DNA from: Gammaproteobacteria bacterium UBA3498
GTDB taxonomy: Bacteria > Pseudomonadota > Gammaproteobacteria > Pseudomonadales > Pseudohongiellaceae
DNA: 12,480 nucleotides
Direction of reading: 5' to 3'
Assembly (NCBI GenBank): GCA_002377605.1
Contig: DFQD01000020.1
Coordinates: 1-12,480, forward strand
Every line of letters starts with the position of its first letter. Positions within the stretch are counted from its first letter, which is position 1. Position numbers and translations under genes: made by a program. Positions 1 to 6,752 of the stretch are shown one piece after another. The notes beneath the pieces were generated by a model. That model saw only the letters and a program-made list of their open reading frames with translations, made no database searches and was not told where the DNA came from.

Positions 1-37
1 TGAAACAGGCGCCTACTGAGACATTGGACTAGATTTG

Positions 38-332
38 TTACAATACTTTCTTAAACGATTTGACTGTTTTTTTTGTAAACACCGACAGTAAAATAAGAGT
101 CAGCGTTAGCCTAGGCTTTTGATTGTTAGAGGTTGCCAAACTCTGCTATGACCAAACTACCACTAAAGCCAGCGCCTTCTGGTTCAGCGCTATCGGTTGC
201 TGGGTGCGGTCCGGCTGCTGATAATCTATTCTAATCCGCAAGTTGATTTAGTCTATCTAAATGAGCTGGGCGCACAGATTTTCGTTTCTCTAAACTATTG
301 CCTACATCTTCATTCATGAATTCGTTATACAT
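38..332 (-). pseudogene. yciI: yciI remnant (YciI-like family), nonsense codons plus frameshift
   Basis: Read on the minus strand from the ATG at 332-330, this stretch follows the YciI family (about 98 residues) almost end to end. It has DVGNSLEKRKSVRPAHLDRL near the N-terminus, with the family's conserved RPAH histidine, then AAGPHPATDS, then EGAGFSGSLVIAEF, then ANADSYFTVGVY. The frame is broken by TAG at codon 34 (231-233), TAA at codon 69 (126-128) and TAG at codon 74 (111-113). These sit where YciI proteins usually have Glu, Glu or similar, and Trp. After GVY the frame is wrong by one base. Removing one T from the T8 run at 67-74 restores VKSFKKVL and a TAA at 38-40, the normal YciI ending, giving 97 residues. 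The first eight residues also diverge from the usual hydrophobic strand. The remnant starts 15 bases after the yciB stop, so it was probably co-transcribed with yciB. YciI proteins are small ferredoxin-like-fold proteins of poorly defined function. The family assignment is from remembered motifs. Confidence 0.88.
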
Positions 333-347
333 GTTTTAGGCTAAAAC

Positions 348-959
348 TTAAATCGACTCTTCGGAAGCAGAGTCCGGTGAATTGTCTTCTTCTGTATCGA
401 TGTATTTTATGAGTAAAGGCATTTGTGCAAATACGAAAACGAACGTGAGAACTAAGTTGCCGAAGACTTTAAATTGAATCCACGCCGCTTCGCTTAATTT
501 GAAAGCAACAACTAAATTTATTACACCTAAAGCGATAAAGTAATAAATCCAATAATTATTTAGGCGACGCCAGAGTTCTTTTGGTGCATCTACCGCATGC
601 CCCATCATATGTTCTATAGCAGGCTTTTCGCTGATGAAACGCGAGGCGAAGAAGATGCTGGCGAATATCCAGTTTACAACTGGAGCCTTCCATTTAAGAA
701 AGGTGACGCTTTGGAACGCAATAGTGAGTGTGCAAAAAACTACAACCCCGCCAAGCGTAATCCATTGAAATTTATCGAGACTTTTTTGCACCAAGAATAA
801 AGTCCCATAAACCAAAATTGCGAATACTAATAGAACTTCAGAGGCGCTAAATATTCCGCCAACGGAGTGCTCGAATCCGCCAATGGACACAACTCGCTCG
901 TCCATGGCCCAGACCGTGAAAAAAGCAAGAAGGGGGATATAGTCGATAAACTGTTTCAT
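348..959 (-). CDS. yciB: YciB/IspZ family inner-membrane protein (septation protein A)
   Basis: This gene encodes a 203-residue polytopic inner-membrane protein of the YciB (IspZ, intracellular septation protein A) family, linked in enterobacteria to envelope synthesis and divisome or elongasome contacts. The N-terminus MKQFIDYIPL is the family signature. Hydrophobic segments lie at roughly residues 5-18, 38-58, 65-83, 92-109, 136-154 and 162-185. The conserved FLKWKAPVVNW and FKVFGNLVLTFVF stretches are present. It is about 24 residues longer than E. coli YciB (179), through a longer first loop (about 19-37) and an acidic tail rich in Glu, Asp and Ser. The ATG at 957-959 gives the canonical MKQF start, although no clear Shine-Dalgarno sequence is seen. 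The gene is divergent from yciO, and a dead yciI follows 15 bases after its stop. Family membership is clear; the biochemical activity is not known. Confidence 0.95.
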   Translation of the reverse strand: MKQFIDYIPLLAFFTVWAMDERVVSIGGFEHSVGGIFSASEVLLVFAILVYGTLFLVQKSLDKFQWITLGGVVVFCTLTIAFQSVTFLKWKAPVVNWIFASIFFASRFISEKPAIEHMMGHAVDAPKELWRRLNNYWIYYFIALGVINLVVAFKLSEAAWIQFKVFGNLVLTFVFVFAQMPLLIKYIDTEEDNSPDSASEESI

Positions 960-1101
960 TGATTCATTTGTTGGTGAGTTCCAAGCCGCGCAATCTTAAT
1001 TCATTTCTTGATTACTGTCTGCTTTTATCAACTGGTTGTAATAGAATCTCACTCTTTTTAAATCTATGAAATAAGTATTTGTATTAATTCAGTATTAGTA
1101 A

Positions 1102-1722
1102 ATGGCCGAATTTCTCCAAGTTCACCCGGATAATCCAGAATCGAGGGTTCTAAAGCAGGCGGTGGATGTTCTGCTGCATGGTGGAGTAATTGTGTATCCC
1201 ACGGATTCTACATACGCTTTGGGTTGTCATATCGGGGATAAATCTGCATTGGAGAGAATAAGACGAATTCGTCAATTAGGTCCTCGACATAATTTCACTC
1301 TGATATGCAGTGATCTCTCATCTCTGGCAACTTACGCAAAGGTGCATAACAGTGCTTACAGAATACTCAAAGCGTATACGCCGGGCCCTTATACTTTCGT
1401 TTTGAAGGCAACTGCAGAAGTTCCGCGTAGACTTATGCACCCAAAAAGAAAGACTATTGGCTTGAGGGTCCCTGAAAATCGAATAGCGCAATCATTGTTA
1501 ACTATTCTCGGTGGGCCGCTCATGAGCACTAGTTTAATACTTCCAGGAAAACAGGAGCATTTACTCGATCCTTACGAAATGCGTTTAAAGATTGGTAAAT
1601 TGGTCGATCTCATAATAGACGGGGGAGCTTGTGGCCTTGAACCCACTACCATGGTCGATTTGGTTGAAGGTGTACCTGTGGTAAAGCGAGTTGGAAAAGG
1701 AGACCCGCAACCTTTTCAATAA
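1102..1722 (+). CDS. yciO: YciO-type Sua5/YrdC-family protein (L-threonylcarbamoyladenylate synthase-like)
   Basis: This 206-residue protein has the same length as E. coli YciO and is collinear with it from HPDNPESR near the N-terminus to GKGDPQPFQ at the end. It is one Sua5/YrdC domain. The nucleotide-binding start is VYPTDSTYALGC at 31-42, followed by RIRRIRQL, the HNFTLIC strand, TPGPYTFVLKA, the basic PKRKTIGLRVP stretch and LMSTSL at 140-145. True TsaC/Sua5 proteins, which make threonylcarbamoyl-AMP for tRNA t6A, carry an SxN motif at the last position. Here it reads STS-L, as in YciO, so the main t6A enzyme is probably encoded elsewhere. YciO has been credited with weaker synthase activity at best. 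The gene opens the plus-strand run and ends 30 bases before trpS. The ATG at 1102 has no strong ribosome binding site, but it reproduces the family N-terminus. Confidence 0.93.
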   Translation: MAEFLQVHPDNPESRVLKQAVDVLLHGGVIVYPTDSTYALGCHIGDKSALERIRRIRQLGPRHNFTLICSDLSSLATYAKVHNSAYRILKAYTPGPYTFVLKATAEVPRRLMHPKRKTIGLRVPENRIAQSLLTILGGPLMSTSLILPGKQEHLLDPYEMRLKIGKLVDLIIDGGACGLEPTTMVDLVEGVPVVKRVGKGDPQPFQ

Positions 1723-1740
1723 GATTTAGTGATAGAGATT

Positions 1741-1746
1741 TAGGAG
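1741..1746 (+). promoter_or_regulatory. Ribosome binding site supporting the TTG start of trpS
   Basis: TAGGAG lies six bases upstream of the TTG at 1753-1755. It is the only Shine-Dalgarno-like site near the 5' end of trpS and supports the TTG start. Confidence 0.6.
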
Positions 1747-1752
1747 TTTTAA

Positions 1753-2967
1753 TTGTCGACAGCAGATTCTCAACAACGCGTAGTTTCTGGAATGCGGCCC
1801 ACTGGTGCACTCCATTTAGGACATTTACACGGCGTGCTGAAAAACTGGGTAAAGCTCCAGCATGAATACGAGTGTTTCTTCTTCGTGGCTGACTGGCATG
1901 CATTAACTACGCACTACGGTGAGCCGACTATTTTTGAACAAAATACTGTCGACATGGTAATCGATTGGTTGGCAGTGGGAATCAATCCAGGCTCTGCAGC
2001 ATTGTTTGTGCAGTCGAAAGTGCCAGAACACGCAGAATTGCAACTACTTCTCTCCATGACGACGCCGCTTAGCTGGCTAGAAAGGGTCCCCAGCTACAAA
2101 GATCAGCAGGAAAAACTGCAAGAGAAAGAACTCGGCACCTATGGATTTCTTGGTTATCCCTTATTACAGGCTGCGGATATCTTGATCTATCGCGCTGGAT
2201 TGGTGCCGGTTGGTGAAGACCAAGTAGCACATGTCGAACTCACTCGGGAAGTGGCACGTCGATTTAACCACATTTACGGTAGCGAACCTGGCTTTGAAGA
2301 GAGTGCCCATGCTGCAATCAAAAAGATGGGCAAGAAAGGTGCGAAACTTTATTCCCAATTAAGGACTGCGTTTCAGGAACAGGGTAATCAGAACTCACTG
2401 GAAAAAGCTAAAGCACTGGTAGCTGAGCAGCAGAATGTTTCATTGGGTGACAGGGAGCGCCTTTACGGTTATCTCGAAGGTGTAGGCAAGATGATTCTGG
2501 CTGAACCCCAATCATTGCTAACACCAGCCTCAAAGATGCCTGGCTTAGATGGTCAAAAAATGTCCAAGTCCTATAAGAATACGATTAGTTTGCGTGAACC
2601 TCTGGAAGAAGTTGAAAAGAAAATCCGCACTATGCCAACAGATCCAGCAAGAGTTCGGCTTAAAGATCCCGGTGATCCGGGAAAATGCCCAGTCTGGCAG
2701 CTACATCAGACATATTCTGACGAAAAAATCAGAAATTGGGTAACTGAAGGTTGTAGAAAGGCAGGAATTGGTTGTTTGGAATGCAAAAAACCAGTGATCA
2801 ATTCAGTAATCGAGGAATTAGAACCAATTCAGAAAGAGTCTGAGCAATACATTAAAGACCCTGATATGGTGCGCTCGATTATCGCAGAGGGAAATGAGAT
2901 TGCTCGAGACCGGGCCAAAGAGACTCTTGTTGAAGTGCGTGCGGCCATGGGATTAACAAGATGGTAA
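1753..2967 (+). CDS. trpS: Tryptophan--tRNA ligase, long insert-bearing form
   Basis: This cytosolic class Ic aminoacyl-tRNA synthetase charges tRNA-Trp with tryptophan using ATP. The HIGH-type motif is HLGH at residues 21-24 after SGMRPTGA, and the KMSKS loop is KMSKS at 269-273 after MPGLDGQ. Other signatures are FFFVADWHALTTHY, SWLERVPSYKDQ and the substrate-pocket stretch YPLLQAADILIY followed by VGEDQVAHVELTREVARRFN. The protein has 404 residues, against about 330 for E. coli or Bacillus TrpS. The extra length is mostly an insert of about 60 residues at roughly 195-262, between the catalytic core and KMSKS. This is the long form I recall from Pseudomonas, so it is not an anomaly. The start is TTG at 1753 with TAGGAG six bases upstream, and no in-frame ATG precedes the catalytic motif SGMRPTG. 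Identity is certain; only the exact start is open. Confidence 0.97.
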   Translation: MSTADSQQRVVSGMRPTGALHLGHLHGVLKNWVKLQHEYECFFFVADWHALTTHYGEPTIFEQNTVDMVIDWLAVGINPGSAALFVQSKVPEHAELQLLLSMTTPLSWLERVPSYKDQQEKLQEKELGTYGFLGYPLLQAADILIYRAGLVPVGEDQVAHVELTREVARRFNHIYGSEPGFEESAHAAIKKMGKKGAKLYSQLRTAFQEQGNQNSLEKAKALVAEQQNVSLGDRERLYGYLEGVGKMILAEPQSLLTPASKMPGLDGQKMSKSYKNTISLREPLEEVEKKIRTMPTDPARVRLKDPGDPGKCPVWQLHQTYSDEKIRNWVTEGCRKAGIGCLECKKPVINSVIEELEPIQKESEQYIKDPDMVRSIIAEGNEIARDRAKETLVEVRAAMGLTRW

Positions 2968-3027
2968 GCTGTTATAGTTGCCGCGAACCGGGAGCTTTTC
3001 CCAGGTAAATGAGTTAAAATACGCTCG

Positions 3028-3057
3028 ATGCCTGAGTTACACGGACCACTAGATTGA
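3028..3057 (+). other. Nine-codon ORF overlapping the scpA start, possible coupling leader
   Basis: An ATG at 3028-3030 opens a frame of nine codons (MPELHGPLD) ending in TGA at 3055-3057. That stop overlaps the proposed TTG start of scpA at 3054-3056 (sequence TTGA). Such overlaps can couple translation of a downstream gene with a poor start. No strong Shine-Dalgarno site precedes this ATG, and the ORF could be chance. Confidence 0.2.
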
Positions 3058-3959
3058 CAGTTACTGGTACCGACGCTGGATCCGATCGCCTTGACCCACA
3101 AGGGGAGTCAGATTCCCTTCCAGAAAACGACCCTCTTAATCAGCAACTAAAGCTCAACGAAGGAATTGAAGTTTTGCCGGAACAGGCAGAACTGCCTTTG
3201 GCATTAGTTGCTGGCGAGCCGATAACTGAGGCACCAAAAGACCTTTATATTCCTCCGGATGCATTGGAAATTTTTCTGGATGCTTTTGAAGGTCCATTAG
3301 ACCTTTTGCTCTACCTGATTAAGCGTCAGAATATCGACATCCTTGACATCAATGTTGCTGATATTACTGATCAGTACATGGCGTATGTCGACCTAATGCA
3401 TGCAAACCAGTTTGAATTGGCAGCTGAGTACCTGGTCATGGCTGCGATGTTGGCTGAGATTAAATCCCGTATTCTATTACCTAGACAGGAGGAAGAAGAA
3501 GCGGAAGAAGCTGACCCGCGCATGCAGCTTATTAGGCGTTTACAGGAATACGAACGCTTTAAGCAAGCGGCAGAAGATATTAATGAATTGCCAAGAATGG
3601 ATCGTGATTTTCATCGTGCCACGGCAGCTATCCCTGAGATCGAGCGGATTACGCCCGATCCAAATGTAGATCTTCAGGAAATATTAATTGCTTTGTCTGG
3701 AGTGATGAGAAGAGCAGATATGTTCGAACATCATCATATCCAATTCGAGACTCTTTCTACTCGTGAAAAAATGTCGGAAATTATGGTGCGTCTATCGAGT
3801 CACAAGTTCGTCCCTTTATCCGCGTTGTTAGCAAAAAATGAAGGGCGCTTAGGTGTCGTGGTCACTTTTCTTGCGGTCATGGAATTGATGAAAGACTCTA
3901 TGGTAGAGATTGTCCAAACCGAACCATTTGGACCTATACACTTGAAGTCTAGAAGTTAA
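3054..3959 (+). CDS. scpA: Segregation and condensation protein A (Smc kleisin)
   Basis: ScpA is the kleisin that bridges the Smc ATPase heads and, with ScpB, forms the Smc-ScpAB condensin that organises and segregates the chromosome. The family domain starts near residue 67. It contains the hallmark FEGPLDLLLYLIKRQNIDI beginning at F78, then DITDQYMAYVD, LAAEYLVMAAMLAEIKSRILLP and a C-terminal winged-helix part with FVPLSALL and VVTFLAVMELMK. The total is 301 residues. About 60 N-terminal residues precede the domain; they are acidic and low in structure, and typical ScpA proteins (about 250 residues) lack them. There is no in-frame ATG before the domain. An in-frame TGA at 3033-3035 bounds the gene upstream, so the TTG at 3054 is the earliest start. 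A second TTG at 3177, preceded by GAAGGA, would trim 41 residues and is a real alternative. scpB follows 12 bases later, as expected for partners. Confidence 0.95.
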   Translation: MTVTGTDAGSDRLDPQGESDSLPENDPLNQQLKLNEGIEVLPEQAELPLALVAGEPITEAPKDLYIPPDALEIFLDAFEGPLDLLLYLIKRQNIDILDINVADITDQYMAYVDLMHANQFELAAEYLVMAAMLAEIKSRILLPRQEEEEAEEADPRMQLIRRLQEYERFKQAAEDINELPRMDRDFHRATAAIPEIERITPDPNVDLQEILIALSGVMRRADMFEHHHIQFETLSTREKMSEIMVRLSSHKFVPLSALLAKNEGRLGVVVTFLAVMELMKDSMVEIVQTEPFGPIHLKSRS

Positions 3960-3963
3960 GGAG
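3958..3963 (+). promoter_or_regulatory. Ribosome binding site for the GTG start of scpB
   Basis: AAGGAG overlaps the TAA stop of scpA (3957-3959) and lies eight bases before the GTG at 3972. It fixes this GTG as the scpB start and suggests that translation of the two genes is coupled. Confidence 0.7.
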
Positions 3964-3971
3964 AGTCTATA

Positions 3972-4946
3972 GTGGGAAGTGATGTCGACAACAAAGTGAA
4001 GATGATTGTAGAGGGATTATTACTTGCAGCAGGTAGGCCGTTGACCCTCGATACTATCTCACGGGTCTTCTCCGTTAGGGAACGTCCGGATAGGAAAGAA
4101 TTGAAGGTAGTAATGCAAGCTATTGCAGAGGAATGTGATGACCGTGGTTTAGAACTAAAGGAAGTTGCATCAGGTTACCGCTTTCAAGTAAAGCAAGAAC
4201 TTAGTGAGTGGGTGGCTAAGTTGTGGGTAGAAAAACCACCTCGGTATACAAGAGCTCTCTTGGAGACTTTGTCGTTAGTTGTATATCGACAACCGATTAC
4301 GCGTGGTGACATTGAAGAAATTAGAGGCGTTAGTGTAAGTCCAAATATCATCAGGACTCTGATCGATCGTGAATGGATACGGGTAGTCGGTCATCGCGAT
4401 GTACCAGGGAGGCCAGCCATGTTTGGAACAACTAAGCAGTTTCTCGATTATTTTAATTTGAAGAGTTTGCAGGATTTACCGCCATTGTCAGAAATCAAAG
4501 AGCTGGTTGGTACTGAAACTGAATTCGATTTAAACGAAGAGTTAGCCCAAGCGAGAATCCTTGATCTGCCTAACGAGGCTTCTAACGAAGAGAGCCGCGC
4601 CTTAACAGCAGCGGAAGAAGCGGAGCTCATTGCCGAAGAAGAAGCCGTCGAGCTTGCGAAAAAGCCTTTGGATGAAATTTTGCGGATGGGAGTACCTGAA
4701 GAACTTCTTGAGCGAGAAGAAAGCGCAGATCAGGACGCTGAATCTGAGGAAGAAGACGATCTAAACATGGGTTTAACCGATGACGATATTGTCGCAAACG
4801 AAGAATTTGAAAAGGTTCTACGTCAGAACGACCGTGAAGAGTCGGTAGAGGAGCAAATAGAAGAATCTGTCGAAGATGAAAATCTTGAGCAGGAATCAAA
4901 TGTTATTCCTCTCCATGACAATAAAAATTCAGCTGAGGGGGGTTGA
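3972..4946 (+). CDS. scpB: Segregation and condensation protein B, acidic tail probably cut by a frameshift
   Basis: ScpB is the winged-helix dimer that binds the ScpA kleisin in the Smc condensin. The conserved part covers roughly residues 5-175. It runs from VEGLLLAAGRPLTLD through YTRALLETLSLVVYRQPITRGDIEEIRGVSVS to VPGRPAMFGTTKQFLDYF and LPPLSEI. The start is GTG at 3972 with AAGGAG eight bases upstream. The frame gives 324 residues; residues 176-324 form a strongly acidic, low-complexity tail rich in Glu and Asp. Bacillus ScpB has about 200 residues, and long acidic tails occur in other proteobacterial ScpB proteins. The frame ends at TGA 4944-4946, directly after a G6 run at 4937-4942. 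Beyond it the next reading frame continues the same acidic character for 62 codons, so the natural protein may be about 385 residues long. The conserved domains are intact and the protein should be functional. Confidence 0.95.
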   Translation: MGSDVDNKVKMIVEGLLLAAGRPLTLDTISRVFSVRERPDRKELKVVMQAIAEECDDRGLELKEVASGYRFQVKQELSEWVAKLWVEKPPRYTRALLETLSLVVYRQPITRGDIEEIRGVSVSPNIIRTLIDREWIRVVGHRDVPGRPAMFGTTKQFLDYFNLKSLQDLPPLSEIKELVGTETEFDLNEELAQARILDLPNEASNEESRALTAAEEAELIAEEEAVELAKKPLDEILRMGVPEELLEREESADQDAESEEEDDLNMGLTDDDIVANEEFEKVLRQNDREESVEEQIEESVEDENLEQESNVIPLHDNKNSAEGG

Positions 4947-5133
4947 AACAACTGAATTTGAAATTGCGGACGTGAATGATTTAGATGCACCCTTAGCTGG
5001 CCAAGCAGAAAGAATTGATGAAAGTACTACTGAGATAGATTATGTAATTGAAGATACTCATCTCGGGGGTAATTATGCAGATGATACTGGTGAGATTAAT
5101 GTTATTGGCGATGAAACAGATAATATTAAGTAG
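4947..5133 (+). other. Displaced C-terminal tail of scpB in the +1 frame
   Basis: Directly after the scpB stop, the +1 frame is open from GAA at 4945 to TAG at 5131-5133. It encodes 62 residues starting ETTEFEIADVNDLDAPLAGQ, with 19 Asp or Glu and only two Lys or Arg. This matches the composition of the preceding scpB tail and looks like coding sequence rather than spacer. Removing one G from the G6 run at 4937-4942 would join the two frames through AEGVETTEF. No start codon with a ribosome binding site is seen for a separate gene: the in-frame GTG at 4972 has none, and the upstream ATGs at 4876 and 4915 fall inside scpB. The frame break may be a true truncation, recoding or a sequence error. 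Confidence 0.6.
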
Positions 5134-5184
5134 CAATCGTCGACCCTACTCGCTCCACTAAATTTTCCACAACTCAGTTCAGTT

Positions 5185-5922
5185 ATGTCAGAAAAATTGC
5201 AAAAAGTGCTTGCTAGAGCTGGGTTCGGTTCGCGTCGAGAAATTGAGTCTTGGATTGTTCAGGGGCGCATTAAAGTCAATGGCAGCATTGCTGAAATTGG
5301 GGCAAGAGTCGATGACGCTGACAGAATTGTTGTCGATGGTAAAAAGTTATCGCCACAAAAAAAGGTTCGCTATGATCGACGAGTAATTCTTTACAACAAG
5401 CCTGAGGACGAAATTTGTACGCGAAAAGATCCAGAAGGCAGGCCAACAGTGTTTGATAAGCTGCCGCCACTTAGGCATGGCCGTTGGGTCTCTATAGGAA
5501 GGCTTGATATCAATACCAGTGGATTGTTGTTGTTCACTACTGATGGAGAATTGGCTAACAAGCTCACACATCCTAGCTCAATGGTTGAAAGAGAATATGC
5601 AGTGAGAGTTATGGGAGAGGTTACTCCAAACATGGTTCAAGCTATGCATCAGGGCATTATCATTGAAAATCAATTCTGCCGATTTAGTGACATTCAATAT
5701 TATGCTGGCGAAGGAATTAATCAGTGGTATCACGTAGTAATCATGGAAGGAAGGAACAGGGAAGTGAGAAAGCTTTGGGAGTCTCAAGGTGTAAAGGTGA
5801 GCCGCCTGAAGAGAGTTCGATTTGGTCCTATATTTATTCCAAGCACGGTCCGGAAAGGAGACTATAAGGAACTCTCAAAAAGTGAAGTTGTGAAATTAGT
5901 TAAATCAATTAAATCAGGTTGA
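5185..5922 (+). CDS. rluB: 23S rRNA pseudouridine synthase RluB
   Basis: This RsuA-family pseudouridine synthase modifies U2605 (E. coli numbering) in the peptidyl-transferase region of 23S rRNA. An N-terminal S4 RNA-binding domain lies at about residues 3-60 (EKLQKVLARAGFGSRREIE, then GRIKVNG). It is followed by the linker LYNKPEDEICTRKDPEGRPTVF and the catalytic motif GRLDINTSGLLLFTTDG, whose nucleophile is Asp108. C-terminal family motifs HPSSMVEREYAVRV and EGRNREVRKLWESQG are present. RluB is favoured over RluE and RluF by its S4 domain and by synteny with scpAB. The protein has 245 residues, compared with 291 in E. coli RluB; the difference is the shorter basic C-terminal tail. The ATG at 5185 has no clear Shine-Dalgarno sequence, but it is the only start before the S4 domain. 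It is the last gene of the plus-strand run. Confidence 0.94.
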   Translation: MSEKLQKVLARAGFGSRREIESWIVQGRIKVNGSIAEIGARVDDADRIVVDGKKLSPQKKVRYDRRVILYNKPEDEICTRKDPEGRPTVFDKLPPLRHGRWVSIGRLDINTSGLLLFTTDGELANKLTHPSSMVEREYAVRVMGEVTPNMVQAMHQGIIIENQFCRFSDIQYYAGEGINQWYHVVIMEGRNREVRKLWESQGVKVSRLKRVRFGPIFIPSTVRKGDYKELSKSEVVKLVKSIKSG

Positions 5923-5971
5923 TGAGACTATTTTGCATAAAGTCGCAACAACATGTGATTGGACAGAAGGG

Positions 5972-6748
5972 CTACTGAGAGGACGGTAAATACTTACCTG
6001 GATCGAATTCTTTGGCATCTATAGCTTGCCCATGAATTGCTTCGGCTTGCTTGCTGAGCATGTACAAATAAACTGGCATTAAGGATTTTGGAGTAGGTAG
6101 GGTATCAGGGTCTTCAGCAGGGAAGGCGGTCTGGCGCATAGTGGTTTTTGTTGACCCTGGATTTAAACTGTTTACGCGGATGTCACTCGTTTTTTCTAGT
6201 TCGTCTGCAAGAGTTTGCATTAATCCTTCTATGGCAAACTTCGATACTCCATATGCTCCCCAATGGGCTCGGCCTTTGCGACCGACGCTTGATGATATAA
6301 ATAATACACGAGCATCTTTTGAGAGCTTCAGTAAGGGGAGGGAAGCTTTTAAAAGATGGAATGCGGAATTTACGTTGACGTTTATCGTTTCTTGCCAAAC
6401 ATCGCTAGGATAGAACTCAATTGGTGCTCGCAATCCTAGTATTCCAGCGTTGAGGATTAATCCATCAAGGCAGTTGAAGTTTTCAGTGAGTGATTTGGTG
6501 AGCCCTTGATATTCGTTCTCCTGCATTGAACTAAAATCAACCGGTTGAATAATTACCTTGCCAGGATTTATCGCTTCTATTTCATCATATACTGACTCGA
6601 GTTTTTCTAGTGATCTTCCTAGAAGTATTACATTTGCGCCATGCTTGGCAAATGTAGTTGCACAACACTTTCCGATACCATCGCTAGCGCCGGTAACTAA
6701 GATATTTTTATTTTCCAGTAAGTTTGCTGGAGCATCGAAATCAAACAT
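5972..6748 (-). CDS. yciK: YciK-type short-chain dehydrogenase/reductase
   Basis: This is a classical SDR oxidoreductase with one Rossmann domain. The cofactor motif TGASDGIG is at residues 19-26, and GRSLEKLE after the second strand suggests NADP(H) use. NAG is at 100-102, the catalytic-serine region SSSVGRKGRAHWG begins at 152, and the YxxxK pair is Tyr166 and Lys170, followed by NPGSTKT. The sequence is collinear with E. coli YciK (252 residues), including LQVLAD-like LMQTLADEL, MRQTAFPAEDP and LPTPKSLMPVYLYML. The physiological substrate of YciK is not known. It is the last gene of the minus operon, starting four bases after the mupP stop. That fits the mupP-yciK order known from Pseudomonas. 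Confidence 0.92.
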   Translation of the reverse strand: MFDFDAPANLLENKNILVTGASDGIGKCCATTFAKHGANVILLGRSLEKLESVYDEIEAINPGKVIIQPVDFSSMQENEYQGLTKSLTENFNCLDGLILNAGILGLRAPIEFYPSDVWQETINVNVNSAFHLLKASLPLLKLSKDARVLFISSSVGRKGRAHWGAYGVSKFAIEGLMQTLADELEKTSDIRVNSLNPGSTKTTMRQTAFPAEDPDTLPTPKSLMPVYLYMLSKQAEAIHGQAIDAKEFDPGKYLPSSQ

Positions 6749-6752
6749 AAGT

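Noticed and set aside
1..37. Possible start of another gene downstream of yciI (ATG on the minus strand at 24-22)
   Set aside because: It meets TAG after three codons and too little sequence remains to judge; nothing can be supported.
195..260. The yciI stops as evidence for an alternative genetic code or stop readthrough
   Set aside because: The other genes use TAA, TAG and TGA as normal terminators and contain no internal stops, and the yciI frame also carries a frameshift, so decay explains it.
597..800. 67-codon plus-strand ORF inside yciB
   Set aside because: It is antisense to a clear membrane-protein gene, has no ribosome binding site and its translation resembles no family.
1042..1047. 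TAGAAT as a -10 box for the yciO-trpS-scpAB-rluB run
   Set aside because: No -35 at 16-18 bases and no TGn extension; in AT-rich DNA this match alone is weak, although some promoter must lie in 960-1101.
2335..2540. The trpS insert before KMSKS as a foreign insertion
   Set aside because: It matches the long TrpS form recalled from Pseudomonas, including a DRERLYGYLEG-like stretch, so it is family-typical.
2988..3005. Hairpin (GGGA/TCCC with outer CC/GG) between trpS and scpA, possible terminator
   Set aside because: The stem is only four to six pairs with a bulge and is followed by no T run; it could form but is not a convincing terminator.
3015..3020. TAAAAT as an internal promoter before scpA
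   Set aside because: The -35 position reads about GAGCTT, a poor match; there is insufficient support.
4627..4899. Minus-strand ORF opposite the acidic scpB tail
   Set aside because: The GAA/GAG-rich sense strand gives an Arg/Leu/Phe/Gln-rich antisense frame without stops; there is no independent coding sign.
5985..5998. Hairpin GGTAA/TTACC at the rluB-yciK convergence
   Set aside because: The five-pair stem lies inside the yciK coding end and lacks a T run on either side. No convincing terminator was found in this gap.
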